This document shows, piece by piece, positions 12,394-24,967 of a DNA stretch of 64,000 nt. Below the pieces are notes generated by a model. It ran no database searches. It had not been told where the DNA came from and saw only the letters and a list, made by a program, of their open reading frames with translations. Both the position numbers and the translations under genes were made by a program. The DNA comes from Gibbula magus (lineage: Eukaryota > Mollusca > Gastropoda > Trochida > Trochidae). The stretch covers positions 25,905,457 through 25,969,456 of the forward strand of contig OW388290.1 in assembly GCA_936450465.1 (NCBI GenBank), in the 5' to 3' direction. Within the stretch, counting starts at the first letter, position 1. Each line of letters opens with the position of its first letter.

Positions 12394-12755
12394 TTAAAGG
12401 CGCTGTAGCACGTTTTTTGCAAATTGTATTTTTTCAAATTTCTCATTTATAATGATAGTTTATGTCATTTATATTTACTTTAGAGGGTAAAACATCTTAT
12501 TACACAAACCAATTATCCGTAGTGGTAATAACGGTAATGCGTATAAAGCAAACATTGCATGGCGGCCATTTTATTGTGAACACATTTTATTATTTCGAAT
12601 GACAAAAACAATTCCCATGGCTTTACGGAACCATGTACACTCATTTGTAACTTGATTTTCCGAAGAGAGAAGGGTGTTTTGCTATTGTTGACATTATTTT
12701 AAAAATACATTTCATCGACTTATTTGAGCGAAAAAACGTGCTACAGCGCCTTTAA
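12394..12755. mobile_element. TTAA-type MITE, family 1 (intact)
   Basis: 362 bp with terminal repeats TTAAAGGCGCTGTAGCACG and its reverse complement. The interior has GGCGGCCATTTTATTGTGAA. It is the best-preserved copy; others are at 18214, 24968 and 26283. Confidence 0.75.
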
Positions 12756-12924
12756 ACTGTTTATTATATTTATATATTGATTATATTTTATGCCATTTAT
12801 ATTCTTTTCTACATAGTGGTGTTGTGAAACATAATGGGATTAGACACTCATGTGACTATACATGTACATGTTTTTTTTCACTCAATGATTATAACTTCCT
12901 TAATATATTAAACTTATTATATGA

Positions 12925-13350
12925 TTGCAGGTGAAATACCGGGATCTATCAATGAACATAAACCGTGTTATCAGTCACTAGCAAAAATATAAAATGGAAC
13001 GTGTTATCAGTCACTAGTGACTGATATAACAATGACCTGACGTCATAAAACAATGCTCCGACGTCATGACACGTTCATGACGTCACATTGTTGCTGAGGC
13101 AACAGGCTCATTCTGGAGCCGACTTAACGTAAATGCAAGTCGATTTCGGTGAATATGCAAGGATTTGGTCATATAATAAATAGAAAATTTGTCTTTTCTT
13201 GACAAATACCATGTTTATCTCATCTCGTGAGGTAGAAAAGTTATATATGTTCACTCGTGGCTGCGCCACTCGTGAAAATATAACCTTTCTACCTCACCCG
13301 ATGATATAAACATGGTATTAGTCAAGAAAAGACAAATATCCTCTATATAA
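12925..13350. mobile_element. Palindromic repeat family 3
   Basis: Contains TGACGTCAT-rich blocks followed by a near-perfect palindrome (about 13185-13345) with ACAAATACCATGTTTATCTC arms. Similar copies are at 53945-54362 and, inverted, at 57520-57850. Confidence 0.65.
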
Positions 13351-13720
13351 TGCATTTGATATGAAGACCAAAATTGAATGCATGATATTAATACAATCCA
13401 TCTTTAAGTTGTATTTGTTTAAATTATATGACGTTTCGATCACATTTGTAAAATTTGGGACATGTTTGGATATGTTTTGGGTTAATCTTGATTTAAACAT
13501 TATATTTAGTATTATTCTGATGCGATTTGCCACAACATTTCGTTTATCAGGGTATCCGAGTAATATATTTTTAAAGTGAAGTGCCAGTTTATCTTTAATC
13601 CAATTGATAACATTGTTCCATTTGCCTTTGACTATATCACAATAATAAAATCTGTGTCATTTGGTATAAACATTGGTATGACAGAAAGTACAATAATTGG
13701 TTTTGAAAAGCATGTCATTG
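13350..13720 (-). pseudogene. LINE reverse-transcriptase C-terminal remnant (Tx1/L1-like)
   Basis: A minus-strand frame reads FYYCDIVKGKWNNVINWIK, ILLGY and NRIRIILNIMFKSRL, the closing region of L1/Tx1-type ORF2 (C...W..V..WI...ILxG...N.I). Upstream frames are broken, so this is a dead 3' piece. Confidence 0.55.
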
Positions 13721-14469
13721 CCTGGTGTACACGGGTAAAACTACTGCATTGTGATCATTAACGTTTAACATTAAGAGGTGTCCTGAAAGATATAATGTGG
13801 GTATATTTCTAATCATTACAAGATAGTGTCATTTATTTCGAAATTCTATTTACTTGAGTATTTGTAGTTATTGTTATTGTTATATGTTGCCTACAGTGCA
13901 CGATATATCCTTCTGCATCCCTTGCTTGGTTTTAATAGATCTTAGGCAATAAAAAGGCATACATGTATTCTGAAAAAAACTGTTTGGCAGTTGTACATTA
14001 TTTAATTGGTCCAAAATATGTTTCCTTTGTCGTCTAGTAAATCGTTTATAGAATATACATGCGCCTTTCCGTTGTGTCTGTAACAGATTGACTTACTGCA
14101 GATTATTAAGAATAAATTTTGCCCTTAATACACTGTCTTTCATTATGTAATTTCCCCATGCTGGTTAAACATCTCTCCAAAAGCAATTTGTTCTCTAAAT
14201 CAATTTATTTTATTTAATATGTAGTTCTCGTTTGGATTCGAAATTCACATTTATTTATGCAATCATAAATCACTGTTTTCATAAAACTGTGTTTCAACCT
14301 ATAGGCGACCTACAGTAAGCAAATGTTGCTGGCAAATTGTGTTCTGTCGAAGTAAACTGTTTTCAGGATGACCTACATATAGAGTCCATACACCTAGGGC
14401 CAAAGGAAACGATACCATACGAAATACAAGATATTTCAATCCATAAGATAAATACAGAGCTATTTCAAT

Positions 14470-14860
14470 CAACAAGATAAATACGACTGAAAAATAGTTA
14501 CACCATGTTTTCAGAAGCCAACTAAACAAAATTGAAATTTTAAAACTTAATCTGTTCATATTTCTGAAAAGGAAAACGTTTTCCGAAACAATCGTTTTCG
14601 AATCTCCTTTACCAGACGAGATAGGAGTGTCAAAATGGGATTTTTGGCTTATTTTATGACGCCCTAGAGTAAAGTTGCGTTATCTAATTTAAGTCCACGA
14701 AGATACATTATGCCAACTACATCGTGTACTAAAATAATTCCATATAAATGTTTACCTTAAATACCAAACATTATGTTCAGAAAATCCCTTTGAAATAGCA
14801 AGTTCAGCGCCCAAAGAGTGATTGTATATACATAAAATATTAACTATCATACTCTCATGA
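14470..14860. repeat. Interspersed repeat family 5
   Basis: Shares TCAGAAGCCAA...TTTCTGAAA...TTTTCGAATCTCCTTTACCAG with regions at 29330-29750, 34850-35070, 45290-45460 and 56450-56830. It is non-coding. Confidence 0.5.
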
Positions 14861-17060
14861 ATGAAGTTGTGTATATATCTTTACGAGATATATGCCCACA
14901 GACATTCAAAATAGACTTTAACCGGCAGACATATTTTGTGTGTGAACATTTGGAATTCATTCTTTTGCCCCACAGTATATATACTTAGATACATTGTATA
15001 GTCCTGAGACTGACTTCTGTTACTACATAATAACTGAAATAATACACTAAATGAGAAAGCCATAGTGAAAATCTAGGACAATAAGATACACTGTATTATG
15101 TGTCTCATTTTTGGAATGATGGAAGCAATGGAGATTGAAACCACCTGAAATATATCTGATTGTAAACGCGATGAAAGGAATATAACCACAAGTGAATGGT
15201 TTACATATTTTAAAACTCGTTTAAACTTACTATTCTGTTTCTCATGTTGAATTGAATCACGGCATATTCTTGAAGCTCATGCTAATTGTTTATTTGAATA
15301 ATGTTTATATGTTGTGTATACCACCAGGCAAGGCATGATGACATTTTACAAATTATCTCTGATGTTAAGCAATAATCATTAGCTAAATTCATGTTGATCG
15401 CATTTTCATACATTGCTTACTGATAATCGTGAATGTAATTAGAAAAAAATGTTTCAGTGTGATAGATTGACAATGACTGATTATGACAGAATAAAATGTA
15501 ATGGCAATCGGCCTAATGGTTTTCTACCTACATTATCAATTTAAATAATTTGAATAAATATTTTTAAAAACCCACAATGAATTCATATCATTTTTGTTAT
15601 ACAATTAATGTAGAATATTTTAATCTAATTTGCAATTTCTTTCTGACAGACTTTATAATTTTGTTATAACTATATATATTCTCCTAAATGTATGTTTTTA
15701 GTTTGAAATCTTTATATGTTGATGTCTTTTTAAATATTGACATTAATTATGCTGGAAAGTAGAGGACACTGACAATTCTATGTACATATGAATATAAACA
15801 TTTTACCACCAGAACTCAATTAGTCTTTATTTTCTTCAAATCCATAAAAAAAAAACAAAAAAAAACAACAACTTGGATTTGGAGAGTAAAATTGTTTTTT
15901 GAAACTGAGGGTCCATGTGTGTATACAAAACAATCTTTAGAATAGGAAAAATAGAATGATTGATGGTACTAATATGATTGATTGAAAGTGTTTGATACAG
16001 CAGAAATAGACATGACATTGTTAATATTAGTAAGTGATTATCGTATATATGAATTAAGGGGAGAAGAAGACTGCAAGGGATGCAATATGAAAAAGGGATT
16101 CAAAGAAATTGAAAAGGTAAACTTTATTGCCTTTTCAATACTGATTTTAAAAAAAAATCATTCTATTGGAAATATATATGTACATGAAAATACATATTTT
16201 CGTTTGGCTGAAATTGTTTTCTTTCCCAAAAAAGTAATGAGTGTATGTTATAATAATGATTTATTAATTATATTAAAATTATTGCAAACAAATTGAATTA
16301 TCCATAATGTAGCTGCAGTACAAATTTTAAGTAAACAACGATTTTCCAATTATTCTGATAAGAAATAACGATATTTCACAATAAACAAATTTTATTTCAA
16401 TAAATCTACTCAATATGTGCGAAAGATACAAGTTTAAACATAATATGTTATGTTTTTACATATTAAGGTAGAAGATAGTAGGTTTGATACAATTCGTGAC
16501 TGGTTTAGAAGAAAAACTAAAATCTATTAGATAATTTATACATTTGTAAGTTTAAGTTATATGATATGCTGTCACCAAAAGAGTGGTGTGATATATATCT
16601 TCAGTTGACATAACTTGACAGAGAAATAAGACTGATCTTGAATCGAGAAGTATCCATGGTATGTTTATTAAACGAATCATTCACGTATATTCTTGCAATA
16701 TGCAAAACTTGGACAAGTGTTATAACCTAGTTAATAAAGGCCAAGTGGATTTTAGAGATCACTCTTTTACCATAATTTGGTATCTCTGTATTCTCACTGG
16801 ATACATAAATAAAAGATACTCACGGCAATAAAAAACAGACGGCCAATGGGACCGACAGCGTGCTTTATGAAACAATAAACCATGCTCGTGATTTACGACG
16901 TCAGTTAGAGTGTGTCTTAGCAAATGGCGTCATATGTTACTTTGATTGTTCAATGCTAGTGCATGTGTTCCACGACGAGATGCATTAATATTTTCAAAAT
17001 AGTTTATACAAATATCATAATATCTTCACGGTTTTTATATAGAAGCGAGAAACTGTTAAA
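14861..17060. other. Intergenic, no gene recognised
   Basis: Strongly AT-rich. A 104-codon plus-strand frame at 15982-16296 has no motif I recognise and looks like chance in AT-rich sequence. Confidence 0.35.
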
Positions 17061-17064
17061 GGAC

Positions 17065-17200
17065 ATCTCATATAAGAAATAGAAGATTCATTGCTTCATC
17101 GTAGAATAAAACATAGCAGAGAGTATAAGTTTTATGCCTCCTGCTATGTTTTATTCAACGATAAAGCACGTCAATTCGTCTTCTATTTCTTAAATAGCTG
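17065..17200. mobile_element. Small palindromic MITE
   Basis: Nested inverted repeats: TAAGAAATAGAAGA at the outer edges and GAATAAAACATAGCAG around the centre. About 130 bp, able to form a cruciform. Confidence 0.55.
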
Positions 17201-18213
17201 CGTTAAGAGATTGTTTTATATAACTTTAATCGATTTCCGCAAGGCATTCTACCTTATTAAAAGGAAAACGATTATTTACATTCTACTGGAAAAGGCGTGC
17301 AAACAGCAAGATGTATAAAATCACCAAGAATATTGTACTCAAAATATGTGTTTGTCATTTTCTAGAACAGATTTCTCCATAATTAGTAATTGCGTTCTCC
17401 ATTTCGAAAGCTCCGGTATATATTTTTGTCTGTAAAATCAACAGCATCAAAACCATGTGTTTTAAATGGACTTTTGATGACTTTTTTAAAAAGTAAATCG
17501 ATATTCACATAATATACCCAAAATTTAAGGAAATCGTTTTATCGAAGATCTGCCCCCTTCTATCTTTTTTACCTTGCCACGTGAAAAGTTGCACTACTGA
17601 GCTGAAGATCACATGCCATGTTTGAGAATGAATATTAAATATACACAAGAACAAATTATAATTATTGTCAATGCAGTTGCAGTAATTCAGTTGACGTCCA
17701 AACAAAATCCGAAAAACATGATAATTGCGCTGGAGCAGACACGTGGGTGAACAAACTTCAGGGATGCAGCTGTATATTGTCATTTGCAGGATAGTATAAT
17801 ACAGGAGGCATCTCGAGAAGTTATTACATAATATGACATTATCTATCTAAACAGAAGAGACATTAACATCTAGTGGTTGAATGTACGTATTCATTAGAAT
17901 TTGTTGAAATTTGATGAAACGAAATAAAAAGGGCAAATTCTCGTCCACAGATACATACATGCTAATACATTTAATTCTGTGTCAAGTATGTTCGTTTGAC
18001 GAAACTGGGTAAGTGGTGTTAAGGAGAAACAGATTTTGACTCAACGATGTGCTATTGACCTTTGTATACACTGTATCTACAATACAGTCAATATGTGTCC
18101 AGCACCTCGTATCATGCGCAAACGCTTTGTCCTTTAAGTGGCCTAGTTATCATTCTCTGAAGAGGCATTGCCGGATTTGCATTATCACTGAAACACTCTA
18201 CATACACGTACAT
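17201..18213. other. Intergenic, no feature recognised
   Basis: No convincing exon, RNA gene or repeat family member was seen. Confidence 0.35.
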
Positions 18214-18573
18214 TGTTAGGATGCAAACTTTTGCAAATTTTATTTTTTAAATTTCCCATTTATATAATAATAGTTTATGTCATTTATATAATTTTCTTTA
18301 GAGGGTAAAACATCTTATTACACAAACCAATCATCCGTAGTGCTATTGACGGTGTTGCGTATAAAGCAAAAATTGCATGGCGGCCATTTTATTGTGAACA
18401 CATTTTATTATTTCGAATGACAACAACTATTCCAATGGCTTAACTGAACCTTGTACACTCATTTTTAATTTTATTTTCCGAAGAGAGAAGGGTATTTCAC
18501 TATTAGTGACATTATTTTTCAAATACATTTCATCAACTTATTGGAGCGAAAGCACGTGCTACTGCCCCTTTAA
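18214..18573. mobile_element. TTAA-type MITE, family 1 (left end decayed)
   Basis: The interior and right end match 12394-12755; the left terminal repeat is mutated. Confidence 0.6.
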
Positions 18574-18647
18574 TTTCCATGTTCAACTAAGTTTTATTCT
18601 TGATTTCTGATATGCAGAGAATCAGTTTCACCTTGACACGCCTTTAT

Positions 18648-18990
18648 AATAGTACGTTTTTGATTAAACGTCATTATTTTTACTTACCGTAGACAAGTGA
18701 CCTTAGCCTTATAGCCATATAACATGTAATCGACTCATTCCCACAGAAGTAATGAAACATCATTACACAGATCAATCGGAGTTACCCGCCCCTCACTAGT
18801 CCACTGGGTGGCGTGACCTGTCATTCACATTACCTAGGAGTCGCAATTTAACGACGAATGCGTAAGAGGGGAGGCGGGACGGGTATGACGACGGTCACTT
18901 GTCTACGGTAAGTAAAAATAATGACGTTTAATCAAAAACGTACTATTATTTAATTACTAACCTCCGACAAGTGACCTTAGCCTGATACCA
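18648..18990. repeat. Complex left end of the DIRS element
   Basis: Bases 18648-18705 recur inverted at 18897-18952, enclosing a copy of the terminal repeat (18700-18830). A further short copy of the other terminus (TTAATTACTAACCTCCGACA) follows at 18951-18990. Three terminus-like pieces are thus packed into about 340 bp. Confidence 0.65.
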
Positions 18991-19204
18991 CTGTAGGTGG
19001 TGGGTAGAGTTCGTCGCATAGCGGTAACTCTCAAGATTGATCTGGTGATCGGCGACCTAGCGAGCGATCGTTCTAATGAGGATAATTGTCAGACCTCTCG
19101 CAGTCGACGATCCCTAATTAAAACACCACAAAAACCCCGTATAACCATTCAAAACAATTTATTCAATGGTTAAATATGAGCCGCTCTCAACTCGTGAGTG
19201 CTCG

Positions 19205-20424
19205 TTAGCGTGGATGGTTGCGTCCCCTGCCAGGGGGGGCACCCGTGGTTCGCTGCTGGGCAAAGACCTGCGCCCCTAGACGGGCTACGCCCTCCAGGTC
19301 CTCCGTGGAGACATCGCGCAGGTAATGGTTGGCGAACACCAAGCCCGACTTCCAAAAGCAGCCCGCCATGATGTCCGCCACTGACAGGTTGCTGTGTAGG
19401 GCCATAGTCGCCGATATGGCCCTGATCTCATGCGGATTGGTCCGCGCCGGAGCCGGCAGTCCGGCCGCCTTGTAGGCGTCCACCACTGCCGACCTGAGAT
19501 AAACTCCCAGCTGCCTCTTGTCCAACTCCTTCGAGCTCGTCTGGGTGTGGGGCAAGAATAGCCTGCGTCACCCTTGTCTCAGCGAGCGCGTCTTCTCAAC
19601 GTAGATGCGCAGAGCGCGTACCGGACAAAGGAGACGTTCTTGTTCGTCCGTCGGCTCGATAGCCGAGGAGATTGATGGCAGTGTGAAGGTCCGTCCACGC
19701 TCGTCAGCGCCCTGGTTCTTACACAGGAACTCCGGTGCCAGACCCAAGGTCGCTGACCCTCCATCTCTCACCTAAACCTGAGCAAATCAGCTTGCAGCGC
19801 GTGCAACTCTGATATTCTGGCCGCTGACCCCATCGCCACTAAGAAGGAAGTTTTAATGGTGAGACGCAGCAGCGTCGTGTCCGTCAGTGGCTCATAGTGC
19901 TCAGACTTGAGGTGATTCAAAACTATCGCCAGATCCCACTCTGGCGGCCTCAGTTTGTGGCGGCCATCTACGTTCCTGTACGTCCTGATGAGCTCCTTAA
20001 GGACCGAGATATCCAACCCGGGATCCTTTTTGCGAAGGACGGACATAATGGCCGCTAGGTTCGTGTTGATGGAGGAAGCCTTAAGCTTCCTCACTGTGCG
20101 TAGGTGTACCAGATAATCCGCGACCTGGGGCACCGTTACCGACCGCACATCGAACCCCTTCCCTTCGCAAAAGGTCATGAAGGAAGCCCATTGGAAATCG
20201 TACAGCTTGCGCGTGGAAGACCGCTGTGAGGTTGCCACTGCGCTGGCTACCGCCTCCGAAAATCCTGCGCTCCTCATTCCGTCTTGGAGACAACCCAGAC
20301 GTGCAGATGGAGAACATGAGGGTTCTCGTGCACCCGTCTGCTTGGGTTGCTCCTGAGAAGATCCCACCTGATTGGCAGGGGGACTGGTTCCTGAGCGCAG
20401 AGTCTCCGGAGGGGGACATACCAC
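19205..20424 (-). pseudogene. DIRS tyrosine recombinase, broken
   Basis: The N-terminal core-binding part (SSTRKLYDFQW, QVADYLVHL, SSINTNLAAI) and the first catalytic segment (AARISELHAL, with the Arg) are in one frame. The frame changes near 19770, and a TGA near 19566 interrupts it. The C-terminal part holds NPHEIRAI (HxxR) and ANHYLRD with the presumed nucleophile Tyr, all typical of DIRS recombinases, which act at element ends instead of a DDE integrase. Confidence 0.82.
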
Positions 20425-22369
20425 GGCCTAGCCGGCCACTTCGGTGCGACCAGGAGCAGACGCAAGCGTCTCGTCTCCTGGGCTTTTGCCACCACTTGGG
20501 TCAGAATGGCAGGGGGGGAAAAGCGTAAGCGTCCATCCCCTCCCATCCTAACGCGAGCGCGTCTAATCCCCATGCCAGGGGGTCTGGTACTGGAGATATG
20601 TATACCGGCAGCTGGTGATTGAGCCGTGTCGCGAAGAGGTCGACATGCGGCCTGCCGAACTGGAGACAGATCGCCTCGAACACTCGAGGGTGCAACATCC
20701 ACTCCGTGGAAGGAGGTTTGTCCGGGCCAGAGAGAGCGTCCGCAAGCACGTTCTTTGCTCCCGGGATGTGCACCGCTCTTATCGAGATGTTGAGTTGGTC
20801 TACCAGTCGAAACAGCTCCATCACCAGCTGTAATAATGATCCTGCCTTGGTCGATCCTTGCTTGTTGATCGACCAAGGCTGCCGTCGAGCTGTCTGTGTG
20901 AACACACAGCACCTCGTTCTGCAGGTGACCCGACCAGTGCTCGATTGCCAGACGTATGGCGTTCAACTCCAAGAAGTTGATGTGAAGGCCGACTTGCGCC
21001 GGCGACCACACGCCCGACGCCTGATCGGTCCCCAGGTGGGCGCCCCACCCCTGGGTAGAGGCGTCCACGTACAACTGGCTCCCGGCGGGGGGTTGCCGGA
21101 GGGGAACCCCCGCCAAGACGTTGCTTTCGTCCTGCCACCATCGAAGGTGGTGAATGAGATCCTGCAGCATCATGATGTGATGGCCGAAAGACACCTCCCG
21201 AATGTGTCCGTTCAGTACTATCTGGAGGGGCCGGAGGTGAAGCCTCCCCCTCCTCGTGAAGTCCTGAGCTGAAGTCAAGAACCCTAGCAGACGTTGCCAC
21301 TGTCGGAGCGAGAGAGGCCCGCGACACGCGTCTGCTAGGAGTTCCCTGTAACGGCCAATCCGTTCCTCCGTGACAAAGGCCTTGTCCTGCGTCGTGTCCA
21401 GACGGACGCCCAGGAAGACGAGCGATGTCGTCGGCACTAGGTCCGACTTGTCCAGATTGACAAGCCAACCCAGGCGTCTGAACAGAGCGATCACAAAGTC
21501 CCTTTGTCCGGCCAGAACTGACGGGGAGCAGTGGCTCCCGAACCCATCGTCCAGGTACATCGCGAACTGGATATCGTGCCTGTGAAGGAACTTGACGATG
21601 GGTTGGGTCACCCGAGTGAATAGTCAAGGGGCTGTCGAAATCCCGAAGGGTAACACATTCCACTGGAAGTGACGGCCCGCCAGGACGAATCGGAGGTACT
21701 TGCAATCCGCTGGGTGGATTGGGACATGCAAGTACGCATCCTGGAGGTCCAACGACACCATGTGGCTGTATGGTTGTAGCAACCGCATGATGGACAGCAC
21801 GGTCAAGAGCCGAAAATATGGCGGCCGCTCGAGGTAGGAGCGGTTGAACTGTTTCAAGTCAGGAACAGCCGCCATTTTTTCGGGTCCTTTTTCGGTCTCA
21901 CGAATACTGGAGAGTAGAACCCCGGTGTCAGACCCTGGAGCGGAAGCTCGCTCACCGCCTCCTTGGTGATTAGGATCTCCACTTGTTCCAGTGTGCGCGC
22001 GAGCCGTTCCGGCTCTAGCGGACGTTCCACTGGCGAACAAGTCAAGGGGGGGCGGGTGAGCACGGGTATACGAAACCCACGATCCAGCGTCTGACAGACG
22101 TACTCGTCCAGGCCCAACTGCCTCCAATTGGCCACAAAAGTTGAGAGACGGCCTCCTACGGGCCCGTCTCGCACCTCTACCGCTGCCAGCGGTAGGAGAG
22201 GGGGCGCCCAGGAGTCACCTCTTCTTGTTGGTTCCTCCGTAGGCGCGTCCCTTACCCCCCTGTGACTTGTTGGATGTCCTCTTTGGAGAGGGGCCGGCGT
22301 TGCAGGTGGCGGAGGCGGATCCTTCCCGCCTTGATCCCCAGAATCCTTCTGGGAGAATTGTTCTAACAT
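20274..22369 (-). pseudogene. DIRS reverse transcriptase, RNase H and methyltransferase-like region, broken
   Basis: In order: FVRPKKDPKKWR, then after a 1-base frame change near 21875 VPDLKQFN, SLDLQDAYLHVPI and PFGIST. A TGA at 21623-21621 follows where Trp is expected, and then the catalytic YLDDG box. RNase H shows LYVDAS, ELNAI and HTDSS, then a frame change near 20850 leads to GAKNVLADALS and the HVDLFATR segment typical of DIRS proteins. A second frame change, near the C/G run at 20512, restores the frame for the LLLVAPKWP segment. At least one stop and three frame changes make it non-functional. Confidence 0.82.
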
Positions 22370-22932
22370 CGTCCTGACGGACGTAAGGACGTCGTCCTTA
22401 AACGCCTAAGCGTCGAAGGGCGGGTGGTGAGGCGACCTGGAGCGCTTCTTCGCCTTCTTGACCTTCTTCCGACGCTCCTCCCGGAGGGGGAGGGGGGTCC
22501 GGAGTCAGAAGGCTCCTCGGACAAGTCACAAGGCGGTGACACGACCGGAGGGAAACCCCGACCCAGCGGCTCGCGAACCACGTCCGACGCCAGGGAGGAC
22601 GGAACGTCAAACTCCCCTGCGTCCTCTGATATGATCAAATCCGACCTGTCCGGCGACTCTCGCCTGCCTGCGGCGGCAGACGACCCCGGGGTCGGACGTC
22701 TGTTGCCCTTGCAGCGGCTTTGCGACTCGCTCTTCCGGATAGAAGAGTGGTAACGCCTGTGCTGCTCCGGGGAGAGATCCTCGCACTCCACACACCGGTT
22801 ATCCTCCGGGCAAGTGTTCCTGCACAGGCGACAGACGACATGAGGGTCGTAGCTCGCCGACTTGCGTGACCCGCACCGTCCGCAGTACGCCCGGTACGGG
22901 GCCGCTGAGTCGCAGCGAACTAAGTCCATCAC
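22363..22932 (-). pseudogene. DIRS gag-like ORF
   Basis: 189 codons, open. The N-terminal 50 residues hold CxxC pairs (YCGRCG, CRLC, CVEC), a zinc-binding start seen in DIRS gag-like proteins, followed by Ser/Arg/Pro-rich sequence. It overlaps the start of the RT frame by 7 nt. This ORF itself is intact, but the element is not. Confidence 0.6.
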
Positions 22933-22969
22933 CTGAGAGGCAGCAAGCGCGGCCTACAGTCCAAGCCCA

Positions 22970-23580
22970 AGCGTCGGAAGACGGCAGGCGGCAGGCGGCC
23001 GACGGCCGACGGCAAACGGCAGACGGCAGACGGCAGACGGCAGACGGCAAGCGTCTGTCCAACCCACGAGAACCTAGCGCCAAGCAGACGGCAGGCGGCA
23101 GGCGGCAGGCTGCAAGCGCCTGTCCAATGATCCACGCGGCAAGCGGCACGGCCTAACGCGCAAGGCAGTCAAAGCTGTCACGCGAGGGGGTAGACCACCC
23201 GTCCAAGCGGCCTACGGAAAGCTATCGCCTAGCAGACGGTAGGCGGCAGACGGCAGACGGCAGGCGGCAAGCGACCGTCCAGACGGCCTAACGCACAAGG
23301 CAGTCAAAGCTGTCACGCGAGGGGGTAGACCACCCGTCCAAGCGGCCTACGGAAAGCTATCGCCTAGCAGACGGTAAGCGGCAGACGGCAGACGGCAGGC
23401 GGCAAGCGACCGTCCAGAAGGCCTAACGCACAAGACAGTCAAGCTGTCACGCGAGGGGGTAGACCACCCGTCCAAGCGGCCTACGGAAACCTATCGTCTA
23501 GCAGCGGCAGGCGACACGAGACGGCAAGGCGATCCCCAACACAATCAAAGCTGTTACGCAAGGGGGTAGAGCAACCGTCC
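22970..23580. repeat. GC-rich tandem repeats in DIRS 5' region
   Basis: Unit starts fall at 23151, 23286 and 23421, a period of 135 bp, followed by a fourth decayed unit. Within and before the units is a 7-bp subrepeat GGCAGAC (and GGCAGGC). It lies between the 5' terminal repeat and gag. Reading frames here are repeat artefacts. Confidence 0.85.
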
Positions 23581-24660
23581 GGCCCCCGGGCTGCACGAGC
23601 TGCATGAGCAATCGACAACCCGCACACCACTAATCCAGGTCAACACACTGTGTTAACCAACACCCCTGACTGAAACACCGAATTCACTCGCGAGGAATGA
23701 ATACGATACGGGACAGCGGGGAACTTAACTAAGGTAAGTAAAAGAGTCTAGAAAACAATCAAAACACGTTAATTAAATAGCTCAAACAATCGGGAGAGAT
23801 ACAGAAAACATGTCTGCACACTACCGACTCTGTAATGTGAATGGCAGGTCACGCCACCCAGTGGACTAGTGAGGGGCGGGTAACTCCGATTGATCTGTGT
23901 AATGATGTTTCATTACTTCTGTGGGAATGAGTCGATTACATGTTATATGGCTATAAGGCTAAGGTCACTTGTCGGAGGTTAGTAATTAAATAATAAGTTA
24001 ACTAAGATATGACGTAACAGCATAATAACCCTGTTTTGAATACTCCACAGGCTGAATGTGTTCTATTTTTCTTTGATACCTATGTTTGCATTATAACAAC
24101 AATGACTAAATAATATATTGTAAAGGAAACTACTTTGTCATATTTTAACTAATTCAATCATTTTCGTTTCATTTAACGTATATATTCATTTTAATTGTTC
24201 ATGTCTTAACGTCCGAAAATCATAGAGCAGAAGATCGAGGAGTAGTGTTTTCTACAAATTAGAAACCGTCAAATGTCAACATTTACATTTGAGAATTGTG
24301 TTCTCAAACCCTGCGTTATAAAGAGTATGTTTCCCCGAATGGCGTTACAGTGAGTCAGAGAGTGTATGACTATATATATATTCATATAGAGTAAATCAAG
24401 CCTGCTCGGGTGTGAAATTAGTTATGCTTGAAAGCTTCCTCAGTAGCCTTGAGGATGAGTGTCCGGTATACAGAGTGAAGGCTTTGAAGTTCGAAAATTA
24501 TCTTTGAATACTTTTCCATAATAATTGACGGAAAAGAGTTGTAAAAAAACATGCTTACAGTCTAAGTCTCCTTTAAAGTATTACTTTCCTCCTACCAAAA
24601 TTGAAAATTCATACGAGCTTATGTTGTTACGGTCAGTGCTGGTTCGAATCCCGCAAGCGA

Positions 24661-24832
24661 TGTATTTAGCGAACTGTAATGTGTTTAGCGAACTGCAATG
24701 TGTTAGGCGAACTGCAATGTGTTTAGCGAACTGCAATGTGTTTAGCGAACTGCAATGTGTTTAGCGAACTGCAATGTGTTAGGCGAACTGCAATGTGTTT
24801 AGCGAACTGCAATGTGTTTAGCGAACTGCAAT
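24661..24832. repeat. 19-bp minisatellite
   Basis: About nine copies of GCGAACTGCAATGTGTTTA, nearly perfect. A tRNA B-box-like GGTTCGAATCCC lies just before it at about 24641. Confidence 0.9.
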
Positions 24833-24967
24833 ATTTGACTGTGAAATGCAATAAATTACAGAAAGTTCTAAATCATATAACCTACTACTAACATTTTACA
24901 ATACATGCAACTGTTGTAATATACCATTTTGTATACATATCATTTATACTTTGTACAATGTATATTG

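Larger units (their letters stand above)
18648..23994 (-). mobile_element. DIRS-type (tyrosine-recombinase) retrotransposon, inactive
   Basis: About 5.3 kb, GC-rich against an AT-rich background. On the minus strand it runs gag-like ORF, RT, RNase H, methyltransferase-like region, tyrosine recombinase. Terminal sequence at about 23840-23985 recurs inverted at 18700-18830, both holding GACAAGTGACCTTAGCC. Inverted terminal repeats, a tyrosine recombinase instead of an integrase, and this gene order define DIRS elements. Several stops and frameshifts show the copy is dead. It lies between the CUB gene and the SRCR-ZP gene. Confidence 0.85.

Noticed and set aside
15982..16296. 104-codon plus-strand frame
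   Set aside because: AT-rich, no motif, no splice or promoter support; could be chance.
19170..22932. A horizontally acquired bacterial integrase operon
   Set aside because: The recombinase is joined to RT, RNase H and gag-like frames with inverted terminal repeats, which is DIRS structure.
22799..23156. Arg/Pro/Cys-rich frames over the GGCAGAC repeats
   Set aside because: They are translations of the tandem array in the DIRS 5' region.
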